This document shows, piece after piece, positions 45,950 through 54,790 of a stretch of DNA of 64,000 nucleotides. Numbering within the stretch: the stretch's first letter is position 1; each line of letters opens with the position of its first letter. The notes beneath the pieces are model-generated. The model was not told the origin of the DNA. It did no database searches and saw only the letters and a list, made by a program, of their open reading frames with translations. The stretch is from positions 372,001 through 436,000 of the forward strand of contig JAGWMZ010000001.1 in the NCBI GenBank assembly GCA_028871475.1. The letters are read 5' to 3'. Source of the DNA: Sphingomonadales bacterium. GTDB lineage: Bacteria; Pseudomonadota; Alphaproteobacteria; Sphingomonadales; Sphingomonadaceae. The translations under genes were made by a program, and so were the position numbers.

Positions 45950-46930
45950 TCAGCCCTTTACGCGCACCACACAGCGAAAACCGATGTGGCTTGTCGAGCT
46001 GTCAATGCTTTGCGGATGGCGGGCGGCAGGGCGATAGCGCTGGCAATAGTTCGGCGCGCAAAGATGCGAGCCTCCCTTGATGACCTTGCGCGGGATTTTC
46101 ACCTGCGGCGTTGCCGGATCGAAGCTCTTGGCGCGATAACCGCCGCGTGGATTGCTCACCGTGCAGCAACTGCTGCTCTTTTTCCTCGTGGCTTCAGGCA
46201 GGCCCCACCAGTCCTCGCACCACTCCCAGACATTGCCGATCATATCATAGACGCCATAGCCATTGGCGGGAAAGGCGCGCACCGGGCTGGTGCGCAGCCA
46301 GCCATCGGCCAGTGTGTTGGCAAAGGGGAACAGGCCCTGCCAGGTGTTGGCCCTATGCACCCCGCCGGGCGCCAGTTCATCGCCCCAGGCATACTCCTTG
46401 TCGACCAGCCCGCCGCGCGCCGCATATTCGAATTCCGCCTCGGTGGGCAATTGCTTGCCCGCCCAGGCGGCATAGGCGGCGGCATCCTGATGGACCACAT
46501 GAACCACCGGATGATCGAGCAAGTCCTCGATACCGCTGCCCGGTCCGGTGGGCTGGCGCCAGTTCGCACCCGGTATCCAGCGCCACCATTGCGAGGGATC
46601 AGAGGTATCGACCGGCCGATCCGTCATGGTAAAAACCGCCGAGCCGGCGACCGCCAGAGCCGGATCCATCCCCGGATAGTCCTTGGGATCGGGCGCGATC
46701 TCGGCGAAGGTCTGATACCCGGTCTCCTCCACGAAGCGGGCGAACTGAGCGTTGGTGACGGGCGTTGCGTCGATCAGAAAAGGATCGACCTTGACCCGTC
46801 GCAATGGCGCTTCCTCGGGGTAAAAGGAGGACGACCCCATGGTGAATGTGCCACCGGGGATCAACACCATGTCGTGAGGGCGCGAGTCACATGCAGGCAT
46901 CGACGCCTTGACATCCATATCCGAGTTCAT
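45950..46930 (-). CDS. Formylglycine-generating enzyme (SUMF1 family)
   Basis: 326 residues. MVLIPGGTFTMGS at the start, LPTEAEFEYAARGG and GNVWEWCEDWW in the middle, and the two active-site cysteines C291 and C296 in GGSHLCAPNYCQRYRPAAR, matching the copper-binding pair of true FGEs; SSTSHIGFRCVV ends the fold. Oxidises the Cys of CxPxR in sulfatases to formylglycine. The divergent sulfatase has CSPAR, so the pair is functionally coherent. Confidence 0.92.
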   Translation of the reverse strand: MNSDMDVKASMPACDSRPHDMVLIPGGTFTMGSSSFYPEEAPLRRVKVDPFLIDATPVTNAQFARFVEETGYQTFAEIAPDPKDYPGMDPALAVAGSAVFTMTDRPVDTSDPSQWWRWIPGANWRQPTGPGSGIEDLLDHPVVHVVHQDAAAYAAWAGKQLPTEAEFEYAARGGLVDKEYAWGDELAPGGVHRANTWQGLFPFANTLADGWLRTSPVRAFPANGYGVYDMIGNVWEWCEDWWGLPEATRKKSSSCCTVSNPRGGYRAKSFDPATPQVKIPRKVIKGGSHLCAPNYCQRYRPAARHPQSIDSSTSHIGFRCVVRVKG

Positions 46931-47013
46931 GGCAAGGTGTTAGGCCAGAACCATAAGGGTGACAAGGATGCGACACCGGGGCCATGCATCGCGCCCCATG
47001 GTCGAGAGACATA

Positions 47014-47035
47014 AAAATACCATCGATAGTATTTT
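47014..47035. promoter_or_regulatory. 22-bp operator-like palindrome between FGE-lacI and the sulfatase
   Basis: AAAATACC-ATCGAT-AGTATTTT is symmetric except for one base pair and has the central CG typical of LacI-family operators. It is 80 bases from the FGE start and 125 from the sulfatase start, and TTGACA (47039-47044), a perfect -35, begins 3 bases to its right. It probably binds the LacI regulator encoded next to FGE. Confidence 0.7.
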
Positions 47036-47159
47036 ATGTTGACAAATGTCTATCGACACCATCTTGTCTGCCAAAGGGGGCGCGAAGCGTCAGGCCCTGA
47101 CTTACCCGAGGGCGCTACGCGCGCCGTCCGGCTTTTTCTTCCTGAAGGATGGATGCCCG

Positions 47160-48893
47160 ATGCCCAAGCTGCGCAAAGCCCTGATGAACGCCGCCGCGAC
47201 TTTTGCGGCAGCAGCACTGTTCGCGCATGGAGCCCTGGCAAAGGCACAGGCGCAGGCACCAGCCCCCTCGCCCGGCGCTGACGCTCCCGCCGCGCAGCAT
47301 CCGCGCAACATCATCTTCGTGCTGGTCGACGACCTCCGCTTTGATGCCATGGGCTTTTTGCAACCCAAGGGATTGGTCCACACGCCCAACATCGACGCCA
47401 TGGCCGCGCAGGGCACCTATTTCCCCAATGGGGTGACCACCTCCTCCCTGTGCAGCCCGGCCCGCGCCAGCATCCTGACGGGCATGACCGCGCGCAACCA
47501 CGGCGTTGTCGACAACAACAATTCCTCCGAGGCCGGCCTCACCTTCTTCCCCGCCTATCTGCAGCAGGCCGGCTATCAGACCGCCTTCTTCGGCAAATGG
47601 CACATGGGTAATGACACGGATGCCCCGCGCTCCGGCTTCGACAAATGGGTCAGCTTCAAAGGTCAGGGCCATTATTACCCAACGACCGACCTGCCCCCTG
47701 CCGCGATTGCCGCGGGCAAAAGGAACATGCTCAATGTCGATGGCAAGGAGGTTGCGCAAAAGGGCTACATCACCGACGAGTTGACCGATTATGCGATGAA
47801 CTGGCTGACCAGGGAACGCGACCCAAAAAAGCCTTTCTTCCTCTACCTCAGCCACAAGGCGGTGCATTCCGATCCGCTGCCCCCGCCGCGTTATGTCCAC
47901 CAATATGACAAGGCGAAGTTCACACTGCCCGCCAGCTGGGCCAACACGCCGGAGAATTACGAGGGCAAGCCGCGCTGGGTCTATGACCAGCGCAACAGCT
48001 GGCACGGCATCGACTTTTTCTACAATTCCGACATGAAGATGACGGAATACCTCAAATATTATTATGGCACGCTCTCGGGCGTCGATGACAGTCTGGGGCG
48101 GATCATGGCCTATCTCAAGGCCAATCATCTCGACAAGGACACGCTGGTCGTCTTCACCAGCGACAATGGCTTCATGATCGGCGACCATGGGCTGATCGAC
48201 AAGCGCGCGGCTTATGAAGCCTCGCAGCGCGTGCCGCTGGTGATGTGGGAGCCAGGGACGGTGCCCGCCGGGGTGACCAATCCGGGGCGGATCCGCGGGC
48301 TGGATTTCGCGCCGACCTTCCTCGACATCGCCGGCATCAAGACCATGCCCAAACAGTTCGAGGGGCAGGACGCCTGGGGCCTGATCAACGGCAAGGTCAA
48401 GCCCGCTGACTGGCATCCCAGCGATTTCGTCTATGAATATTACTGGGAGTGGAGCTTCCCCGAGACGCCCACCACCTTTGCCATCACGCGCGGCAACATG
48501 AAGTACATCCAATATCACGGCATCTATGACCGTGACGAACTGTACGACATTGCCGCCGATCCGACCGAGATGCACAATCTGGCCGAGGACCCGGCGCATC
48601 TTCAGGACAAGATCACGCTGCGCAAGGCCCTGTTCGCCCAGTTGGCCAACCGCGAGGGCAAGCACGCCATTCCCTATACCGAGCGTCAGGCGATCGGCGC
48701 GGTTCGCCGCTACGTCAATGGCACCGGCGCCGCCCCCTTCCCCAAGGAGTGGCTTGTCGAGCCCAACCGGCGTGACCGGATCGATGAAATCCTGCCAGAC
48801 AGCCTTGCCAAGCAGGCGGCCCATGAGGCGGGCGAACCTTTCATGGACATGCCCACCGTTGACCAGCAGCTCAAGACCATTCCCGACAAATGA
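47160..48893 (+). CDS. Exported type I sulfatase
   Basis: 577 residues from ATG 47160 (SD AAGGATGG), giving a signal peptide MPKLRKALMNAAATFAAAAL ending near ALA-KAQ. Sulfatase fold with metal-binding DD (57-58, FVLVDDLRFDAMG), CSPAR at 98-102 for formylglycine formation, KWHMGND, and FTSDNGFMIGDHG. C-terminal subdomain ends YDRDELYDIAADPTEMHNL. Cleaves a sulfate ester outside the cytoplasm, probably on a polysaccharide or glycoconjugate; substrate not deducible. An in-frame start 38 codons earlier would bury the signal peptide and is rejected. Confidence 0.9.
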   Translation: MPKLRKALMNAAATFAAAALFAHGALAKAQAQAPAPSPGADAPAAQHPRNIIFVLVDDLRFDAMGFLQPKGLVHTPNIDAMAAQGTYFPNGVTTSSLCSPARASILTGMTARNHGVVDNNNSSEAGLTFFPAYLQQAGYQTAFFGKWHMGNDTDAPRSGFDKWVSFKGQGHYYPTTDLPPAAIAAGKRNMLNVDGKEVAQKGYITDELTDYAMNWLTRERDPKKPFFLYLSHKAVHSDPLPPPRYVHQYDKAKFTLPASWANTPENYEGKPRWVYDQRNSWHGIDFFYNSDMKMTEYLKYYYGTLSGVDDSLGRIMAYLKANHLDKDTLVVFTSDNGFMIGDHGLIDKRAAYEASQRVPLVMWEPGTVPAGVTNPGRIRGLDFAPTFLDIAGIKTMPKQFEGQDAWGLINGKVKPADWHPSDFVYEYYWEWSFPETPTTFAITRGNMKYIQYHGIYDRDELYDIAADPTEMHNLAEDPAHLQDKITLRKALFAQLANREGKHAIPYTERQAIGAVRRYVNGTGAAPFPKEWLVEPNRRDRIDEILPDSLAKQAAHEAGEPFMDMPTVDQQLKTIPDK

Positions 48894-49225
48894 GAGGCTG
48901 AGAACCCGCTTGCGATTTGCCCGCGACGATCTGCCAAGAGCCTCGCGCGAGCCATTGGAGCGCATGGACAGCCACTGCGGGAGAAGGTGACAAGCGCTCC
49001 TGCTCCAACCCGTTACGGCTCGCATCGCCCGGATTATCGCTTGTCCCGGAAGAGCCTGGTGATGAGCTGACGCATGCGATGCCCGCTGGCGTCGGGGCGA
49101 TGTCGATTGGCAACCTTGGGTGCAACCAGCCTGCTGGCCCATCAAGGGTTATCCAGCACCCATTGCCGTCAAGGGCTCATTCCCGAGCGAAGCTGAGCGA
49201 AACTTGCATCGGTGAGGGATCGATT
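48894..49225. other. Spacer between the convergent sulfatase and LOV-HTH genes
   Basis: 332 bases with no credible gene on either strand and no strong terminator hairpin. Base composition is like the neighbouring coding DNA, so it may be a decayed gene, but no protein similarity was recognised. Confidence 0.4.
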
Positions 49226-49891
49226 TCAAAAACCGGCCTCGATCGCCAAACGCACCGCGTCTGCCGCGGTGCGCACGCCCAGCGCCTGAAACATCGCCGC
49301 GCGGTGCATCTTGATCGTCCGTTCCGACAGTCCCAGCTCATAGGCGATCTGCTTGTTCAATTGCCCGCGCGCCATGGCCAGCAACACCGCGCGCTGGCGC
49401 GGCGACAAATGCTCCACCTTTTCACGCGCGGCATTGACGCGGCTGGCATCATGATCCTCGGGGATCTCCATCTGCGAGCCGAGGAAATATTCAAGCTGCC
49501 CGTCACTGTCGAACAGCGGCGCCACCATCACCGCATTGCGAAAAGGCGTGCCGTTCTTCCTGTAATTGAGGATCTCGACCATCACCGGGCGATGGTCACG
49601 GATGCCCTCGCGCAGCGCCTCGATCAGCGCGGGTTCGGAACCCGGCCCGGTCAGAAAGCGGCAGTTGCGGCCGATCACCTCGTCACGGGTATAGCCGGTC
49701 AGCGCCTCAAAAGCGCCATTGCAATCAATGATCGGATTGTCGGGCAGGCGCGGATTGCTGATGACCGCCGCCACCTGGCTGCCCTTGATCATGTCGGAAA
49801 TCGGCATAGTCTGAAACAGGTCCCCTCCGGCAAGGCCACGAACAGCTTCACCCTCTTCTGGTCCATAGCCCCTAAGCCATGGTGTCGGCAA
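49226..49891 (-). CDS. LOV-HTH blue-light-responsive transcription factor (EL222-like)
   Basis: 221 residues. A LOV-type PAS domain (about 33-145) carries the flavin-adduct Cys77 in GRNCRFL, the flavin-contacting VEILNYRKNGTPFRNAV (N109, N119) and the conserved Gln140 (FLGSQ). A LuxR-type HTH follows (about 160-221; LSPRQRAVLLAMARGQLNKQ, SERTIKMHRAAMFQALGV). This is the layout and length of EL222 of Erythrobacter litoralis, a light-activated DNA-binding protein. TTG start at 49891 follows AGGGGG; an ATG at 49807 is the alternative but would trim the first helix. 27 bases downstream of a peroxiredoxin gene. Confidence 0.92.
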   Translation of the reverse strand: MPTPWLRGYGPEEGEAVRGLAGGDLFQTMPISDMIKGSQVAAVISNPRLPDNPIIDCNGAFEALTGYTRDEVIGRNCRFLTGPGSEPALIEALREGIRDHRPVMVEILNYRKNGTPFRNAVMVAPLFDSDGQLEYFLGSQMEIPEDHDASRVNAAREKVEHLSPRQRAVLLAMARGQLNKQIAYELGLSERTIKMHRAAMFQALGVRTAADAVRLAIEAGF

Positions 49892-49918
49892 TCACCCCCT
49901 TCCCTGGCAGGCAGGGCC

Positions 49919-50467
49919 TCACCCCTTGGGATGTGCAGTCCGCCAGGCCTTCACCGCCGCGAGTGTCCGGCTGACATGTTCATGGGGGTTGAAAGCGCTG
50001 TAGGTCAGCAGGATTTTGCCGTCTGGCGCGATGACATAGCTTGTTCTGTTAGACATGGAGAGAAAGGGAATCTTGACCTTGTAAGACGAAATGATGGCGC
50101 TGCTGGCCACGCCGACGGCGAATTTGTTGCGGCATTCCGTCACTGAAAACCGGGAAAGCTTGTCGATCGGATCATGCGAAAGACCGATGACGGTTGCCCC
50201 TGCCGCGTGGAACTGCTCGGCGGCATCGGAGAACTCATGGGCCTCGATGGTGCAGCCACTGGTGAACGCCGCGGGGAAAAAATAGAGAACGACAGGCCCC
50301 TGCCTGAGCGCCTCTGCCAGCCGGAACTCAAAGGGTTTGCCAGCCATCACCGCCTGGGTCTCGACATTGGGCGCCATAGCGCCAGGCGGCAGCGCAGCCA
50401 TGGCGGCACCGGGCATCATGGCCGTGGCGCAGGCAAGGGAGAAGAAAAAGGGGTTTACCTTGGCCAT
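49919..50467 (-). CDS. Exported peroxiredoxin (AhpC/TSA, Bcp/PrxQ-like)
   Basis: 182 residues with a signal peptide (cleavage near AMA-ALP, residue 24). Peroxidatic Cys72 in AAFTSGCTIEAHEF; a second Cys at 112 may resolve. Reduces peroxides or lipid hydroperoxides, here in the periplasm. Upstream of, and probably co-transcribed with, the LOV-HTH gene. Confidence 0.85.
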   Translation of the reverse strand: MAKVNPFFFSLACATAMMPGAAMAALPPGAMAPNVETQAVMAGKPFEFRLAEALRQGPVVLYFFPAAFTSGCTIEAHEFSDAAEQFHAAGATVIGLSHDPIDKLSRFSVTECRNKFAVGVASSAIISSYKVKIPFLSMSNRTSYVIAPDGKILLTYSAFNPHEHVSRTLAAVKAWRTAHPKG

Positions 50468-50632
50468 GATAGGGATGTCCTTTCAGAGACTGGCATGGAA
50501 GACTTTTGCGCGAAGAGTGCAATCTGTCCGACAGGGAAGCTGCGGCGCGATGATCGCGCCAGCCCATGGGCAGAAAGATCGGCATGGGTGGCGCCCGCCC
50601 CGCCTGATCTGACCTGCGTGATCCGCCCCGCT

Positions 50633-51502
50633 TCATGAGGTGACCTTGTGGGCAAAGACCATCATATCGGCCAACACCGGCGCCTTGCCGCGCAAGGGCC
50701 GGGCGATGGCGGTTACGAGGCCGACGTGGCCCACGCCGGGATAGCGCTTGCGCTCGACAAAGGCGCCGCCATGCCGCAGGGCCAGAGCGAGTGCATCGCT
50801 GTTGGCGGGAAGCACGACATGGTCCCGATCACCGCTTGCAAGGAAGGCGGGGGGACTGCCGGCCTGGGCGTAATGGACCGGTTGGGTCAGCTCGGGCCTG
50901 GCAATGCGGGGAAAGGCGCTTTCCACCACCGGCCCCTTGAACGGCAGGAAGTCATAGGGACCGGCAAGACCGATCAGCCCCTTGACCGCGCGGCGATCCT
51001 CACCCAGCCAGCGTGGATCGAGCGCCAGCATCGCCGCATTATAGGCCCCGGCCGAGTGTCCGGCCAGAATGATCCGGTCGGGATCGCCGCCGTAGGGACC
51101 GATATGCTCGCGTACCCAGTGAACCGCCGCGGCATTGTCCTGCAAAAACGCGGGATAGACCACATGAGGCACCAGCCGGTAGTCGGGGATGACGACAATG
51201 AAACCTCCCGACGCCAATGCGCGCGCCAGAAAGGCATAACCGGCCCTGGTGCCTGACGACCATGAGCCGCCGTAAAAGAAGATGATGACCGGCAGCGGCT
51301 GAAAGGCACGCGATCCGGGGCCGTAAATATCGAGACGCTGGCGTGCATTGGGGCCGAAGGGCAGGCCATGAGCGATGGCTTCGCCGCCATCGTCCTTGGG
51401 CATCAACGCATTGAACATGCGCAAGGGCGAACAGGCCGCAACCGTCAACCCCGCCAGCCCGATAACGCCGCGCCTGCTTGCCGTGAGCAAACGCGCCGTC
51501 AC
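50633..51502 (-). CDS. Alpha/beta-hydrolase (esterase/lipase) lipoprotein
   Basis: 289 residues, GTG start with GGAG upstream. Signal peptide with RR pair (TASRRGVIGL) and lipobox-like TVAAC, so possibly a lipoprotein. Oxyanion hole IIFFYGGSWSSG, nucleophile Ser in ILAGHSAGAYN, Asp in ASGDRDHV, His in GVGHVG. Similar to carboxylesterases of the BD-FAE/Est group. Substrate unknown; divergent from the sigma gene. Confidence 0.82.
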   Translation of the reverse strand: MTARLLTASRRGVIGLAGLTVAACSPLRMFNALMPKDDGGEAIAHGLPFGPNARQRLDIYGPGSRAFQPLPVIIFFYGGSWSSGTRAGYAFLARALASGGFIVVIPDYRLVPHVVYPAFLQDNAAAVHWVREHIGPYGGDPDRIILAGHSAGAYNAAMLALDPRWLGEDRRAVKGLIGLAGPYDFLPFKGPVVESAFPRIARPELTQPVHYAQAGSPPAFLASGDRDHVVLPANSDALALALRHGGAFVERKRYPGVGHVGLVTAIARPLRGKAPVLADMMVFAHKVTS

Positions 51503-51575
51503 TGCCGCACTCCACAGATCATGCCATCACTCCACCTTGCCAAGCGCCGGGGCTCAGCTACTGTATCGCCAGTTT

Positions 51576-51606
51576 CATCTACGGATGATCTGCCGGGACG
51601 GATGCA
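51576..51606 (+). promoter_or_regulatory. Candidate ECF-sigma promoter of the sigma/anti-sigma operon
   Basis: CATCTACG (51576-51583), 15 bases, CGGATGCA (51599-51606). The same two octamers with the same 15-base spacing occur on the other strand upstream of the FAD-oxidase operon (57008-57038). Sharing of both boxes at equal spacing strongly suggests one sigma factor, most simply the adjacent ECF sigma acting on itself. The ATG is only 8 bases beyond the right box. Confidence 0.7.
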
Positions 51607-51614
51607 AAGAACCG

Positions 51615-52166
51615 ATGAATTCGCCACATGATCGCTCAGATCTCGCCGCGATGCTGGGGCAGGTTTCTCTTGGCGACCGCGCCGCCTTCGAGGAAATTTA
51701 TCGGCGCACCAGCGTGAAGCTATTTGGCGTGTGCCTGCGTATCTTGCCTGTCAGGCAGGAAGCGGAGGAAGCCTTGCAGGAAGCCTATATCTCGATCTGG
51801 CACCGCGCCGCCTCCTTCGATGCTTCGCGCGGCAGCGCCATGACCTGGCTGATCACCCTCACCCGCAATCGCGCCATTGACCGCCTGCGCGCCCGCGGCA
51901 AGATCACGACCGCGCCGGTCGAACTGGCCGAGGACATTGCCGACGACACGCCCGATGCTTCCGCGCTGATCGAGGCCGAGCAGGACGAGCGCCGGTTGGC
52001 GCACTGCCTTGCCACGCTCGACAAGGGCGATGCCGGCCTCATTCGCACAGCCTTCTTTCAGGGATCGACCTATGCCGATCTGGCCGGCAGGCTCGGGGCT
52101 CCGCTCGGTACCATCAAAAGCCGCATCCGGCGCGCGCTTCTCAAGCTGCGGGAGTGCCTGGCATGA
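51615..52166 (+). CDS. ECF RNA polymerase sigma factor
   Basis: 183 residues. Sigma region 2 (about 20-88: AFEEIYRRTSVKLFGVCLRI, EEALQEAYISIWHRAASFD, WLITLTRNRAIDRLR) and region 4 (about 127-180: FFQGSTYADLAGRLGAPLGT then IKSRIRRALLKLR). Similar to SigK/ECF19-type factors paired with RskA-like anti-sigmas. The start is ATG 51615, with no good ribosome site and almost no leader if the motif at 51576 is its promoter; ATG 51651 is an alternative. Confidence 0.93.
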   Translation: MNSPHDRSDLAAMLGQVSLGDRAAFEEIYRRTSVKLFGVCLRILPVRQEAEEALQEAYISIWHRAASFDASRGSAMTWLITLTRNRAIDRLRARGKITTAPVELAEDIADDTPDASALIEAEQDERRLAHCLATLDKGDAGLIRTAFFQGSTYADLAGRLGAPLGTIKSRIRRALLKLRECLA

Positions 52167-52885
52167 GCGATCCGATGCTGTCCGAAGAGGACGAACTGCT
52201 CGCGGCGGAACTGGCCTTCGGCCTGATCGACGGCGCCGAGCGAGAGGCGGCGAGCGCGCGGGCGGCACGCGACGGGACGTTTGCTCGGGCCTATCGCCGC
52301 TGGCAGGATTATGCCGCCTCGATGTTCATGGGCCCCGGCGAAGCCCCCCGCCCTTCGGTATGGAGTGCGATCGAGGCGCGGCTGCCCGCCAATGACGTTA
52401 CGCGCGCCGTTGCGCGCCCCGTCGCGCGCAGCACATTGCGCTGGTGGCAGGCCGGCGCCATGGCGGCCAGCGCCGCCGCATTGGTGCTGGCCTGGGTCAA
52501 TGTCCAGAAACCGGCGCAGATCATCGTCAAAGTGCCGGTGGCCCAGGCACCGGCCGCCCCGATGGTGGCTGTGCTGACCGGCAAGCAGGGCACGGTGACC
52601 ATCAACTATGACCCGTCGAGCGGCCGTATGACCTCCGCTGCCAGCGGGCTCGACATTGGCGCGCACAGCCCCGAACTCTGGGTGATCCCCGCGGATGGCA
52701 AGCCGCGTTCGATGGGGGTGATGAACGGGTCGGCCCCCGAATGGGCCAAGGTTCCCGCCTCGGCCTCCTCCGCCCTGGCGGCGGGGGTGACCCTGGCGGT
52801 CTCGCTCGAACCGATTGGCGGATCGCCCACGGGCCTGCCGACCGGGCCGGTCATCCTGACGGGCAAGATGACCGCGACGGGATGA
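52163..52885 (+). CDS. Anti-sigma factor (RskA/anti-sigma-K type)
   Basis: 240 residues, starting in the sigma stop (ATGA). Cytoplasmic N-terminal helical domain (about 8-70), a transmembrane helix (about 97-113, AGAMAASAAALVLAWV), and a periplasmic C-terminal RskA domain with SPELWVIPADGKPRSMGVM. It has no cysteine, so it is not a zinc-binding or thiol-redox anti-sigma, and lacks the ChrR cupin domain. It should hold the sigma factor at the membrane until an envelope signal triggers release. Confidence 0.9.
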   Translation: MSDPMLSEEDELLAAELAFGLIDGAEREAASARAARDGTFARAYRRWQDYAASMFMGPGEAPRPSVWSAIEARLPANDVTRAVARPVARSTLRWWQAGAMAASAAALVLAWVNVQKPAQIIVKVPVAQAPAAPMVAVLTGKQGTVTINYDPSSGRMTSAASGLDIGAHSPELWVIPADGKPRSMGVMNGSAPEWAKVPASASSALAAGVTLAVSLEPIGGSPTGLPTGPVILTGKMTATG

Positions 52886-52889
52886 CCGC

Positions 52890-53543
52890 TTACACCTGCC
52901 GTTCGTAACGGATCAGCGAGCCCCCCTTTTCAAAGGACAGGCCCGCCCAGCCAAGCTGGTCGCCGTAGAACATGTCGAGGCGCACATCGCCGGTCAGGGC
53001 GAAATGGCGGGCCTGAAGCGAACCACCGTTTGCAGTGGGGATGGTCGCCATGCCCTGCGGCGCAACGCGCGGGCGCAGGATGCTGCCATCCTGCGCATTG
53101 ATCCAGGGCCCGTCCAGCTCCCGCCGGTTCCAGTGCGTGGCCGGCATCGCATCGGCAGGCGCGGCAAAGCGCATCCCCTTCGAACCCTTGACCAGCAGAG
53201 CATTACCCTCGCGGCGCACCGACACCTCATGCGCGGTGCCATTGTCGTCGGTCTGCGAATCGAAGGCAACCACCCGGTCGCCCAGCCACCGTTCGACAGC
53301 GCGGTGCCGATAGCGATAGAGCGTGACGCCCAGGACCTTGAAAACCAGTTGCACGGCGATGTTGACCGTCAGGCCGTCGCCAGAAGGTTCGAACGTCAAC
53401 ACATGAGTGCCAAGGCTTGTGCCCTTGCGCCTGATGTCAAAGCCAAGGCGATTGCCGGCGGGAACCGGCAGCGCGGCGTGGAGCGAGGCCGGCATGGCTG
53501 CAAGGGCCGCCGCGCCGACAAGCATGCTGCGCCGGTCGATCAT
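52890..53543 (-). CDS. Exported DUF6134-like protein
   Basis: 217 residues from MIDRRSMLVGAAALAAMPAS, a Tat-like or Sec signal (cleavage near LHA-ALP). The mature part is beta-rich, beginning NRLGFDIRRKGTSLGTHVLT, with VVAFDSQTDDNG and ATHWNRRELDGPW, features of the DUF6134 family. Function unknown; likely periplasmic and linked to the lipid operon, whose last gene it is. Ends 4 bases from the convergent anti-sigma gene. Confidence 0.78.
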   Translation of the reverse strand: MIDRRSMLVGAAALAAMPASLHAALPVPAGNRLGFDIRRKGTSLGTHVLTFEPSGDGLTVNIAVQLVFKVLGVTLYRYRHRAVERWLGDRVVAFDSQTDDNGTAHEVSVRREGNALLVKGSKGMRFAAPADAMPATHWNRRELDGPWINAQDGSILRPRVAPQGMATIPTANGGSLQARHFALTGDVRLDMFYGDQLGWAGLSFEKGGSLIRYERQV

Positions 53544-54790
53544 CGCTTCGCCTCCAGCACATAGAGCCCGACATCGATGGTGCCGGTGCGAAAGCCGGCC
53601 TCGCAATAGGCGAGATAATAGGTCCAGAGCCGGTGGAAATTGTCGTCAAAGCCCAGGGTGCGGATGCGCGGCCATTGCGCTTCAAATCGTCGCCGCCATT
53701 CGGCCAGCGTCTGCGCATAGCCCGACCCGAAGTTCTGCCGCGCGGTGATGGACAGGCCGACGCGCCGGGCCTGCTCGTCAAGAATGGTCCTGGTCGGCAA
53801 CATGCCACCAGGAAAGATATAATGCTGAATAAAGTCGGGATTGCGCTGATAGGCCGCGAAGCGATCCTCACGGATGGTGATGGCCTGCAGGACGATCCGG
53901 CCCCCCGGGCGCAGGCAGTCCCGCAACTGCTGGAAATAGACCGGCCAATAGGCCTCCCCCACCGCTTCGAGCATCTCGATCGACACGATCCGGTCGAACC
54001 TGTCCGCGACGCTGCGATAGTCCTGCAGGCGAAGGTCGATCCGCGCATGCGCGTCCCCCTCTTCGACAACAGAGCGGGCATGGCGCAATTGCTCCTGCGA
54101 CAGGGTCAGCGCGGTGACGCTGCGGCAATCACGCGCCAGTCGTGAGGCCAGCGCACCCCAGCCGCAGCCGATTTCCAGCACCTCCTCGCTGCCCGAAAGG
54201 TTCAGCAGGGCGGCAATCCGGTCGAGTTTCTCCCTTTGGGCCTGTTCCAGACTGCCCCCGGGCGCCAGCGCGATCGCCGAGGAATAGGTCATGGTCTCAT
54301 CCAGCCAGAGCCGGTAGAAATCATTGCCCAGATCGTAATGAAAGGCGATGTTGCGCCGGCTTCCCGTCCGCGAATTGCGGCGCAGGGCGTGGTTCAACCG
54401 GCGCCACATCCGCACGGGCCAGAAACCCTCGAAGGTGGCATCGAGGCGCGCGACATTTTCAGCCGCCAGCGCGATCAGTTGCGGCAGGTCGGGGCTCGAC
54501 CAGTCCCCCGCGATGAACCCTTCGGCAAAGCCCACATCGCCGCGAAACAGCAGCCGGCGAAAGGCCATGCTGTTGCGCAGTTCAATCACGCCATGCGGGC
54601 CCGGCAGGTCACCGGCATGATCGATCCGCCGCCCCGATGGCAGCATGATCGTCAGGCGCCCCTTGTGAAGATGGCGCAGCGCCCGGCTGATCAACCACGA
54701 CGGTCGCCCGGCTATCAAAGGCGGCGCCTCTCCTGCCGCCTGCTGCGAACCATGGCAAAATGGCGCATCGGCATCCTGGTTCAGATACAT
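53540..54790 (-). CDS. cfa: Cyclopropane-fatty-acyl-phospholipid synthase family methyltransferase
   Basis: 416 residues. N-terminal lipid-binding domain, then a SAM-dependent methyltransferase domain with FHYDLGNDFYRLWLDETMTY (149-168), motif I VLEIGCGWGALASRLA (204-219) and FDRIVSIEMLEAVGEAYWP. Transfers methylene or methyl from SAM to double bonds of membrane phospholipids. In an operon with the FAD protein and DUF1365, as in singlet-oxygen-response clusters of Rhodobacter. Overlaps DUF6134 by 4 bases. Confidence 0.9.
   Translation of the reverse strand: MYLNQDADAPFCHGSQQAAGEAPPLIAGRPSWLISRALRHLHKGRLTIMLPSGRRIDHAGDLPGPHGVIELRNSMAFRRLLFRGDVGFAEGFIAGDWSSPDLPQLIALAAENVARLDATFEGFWPVRMWRRLNHALRRNSRTGSRRNIAFHYDLGNDFYRLWLDETMTYSSAIALAPGGSLEQAQREKLDRIAALLNLSGSEEVLEIGCGWGALASRLARDCRSVTALTLSQEQLRHARSVVEEGDAHARIDLRLQDYRSVADRFDRIVSIEMLEAVGEAYWPVYFQQLRDCLRPGGRIVLQAITIREDRFAAYQRNPDFIQHYIFPGGMLPTRTILDEQARRVGLSITARQNFGSGYAQTLAEWRRRFEAQWPRIRTLGFDDNFHRLWTYYLAYCEAGFRTGTIDVGLYVLEAKR

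Noticed and set aside
47115..49145. A 676-codon minus-strand open frame opposite the sulfatase and its 3' spacer
   Set aside because: Antisense to a motif-bearing sulfatase; no conserved domain and no ribosome site.
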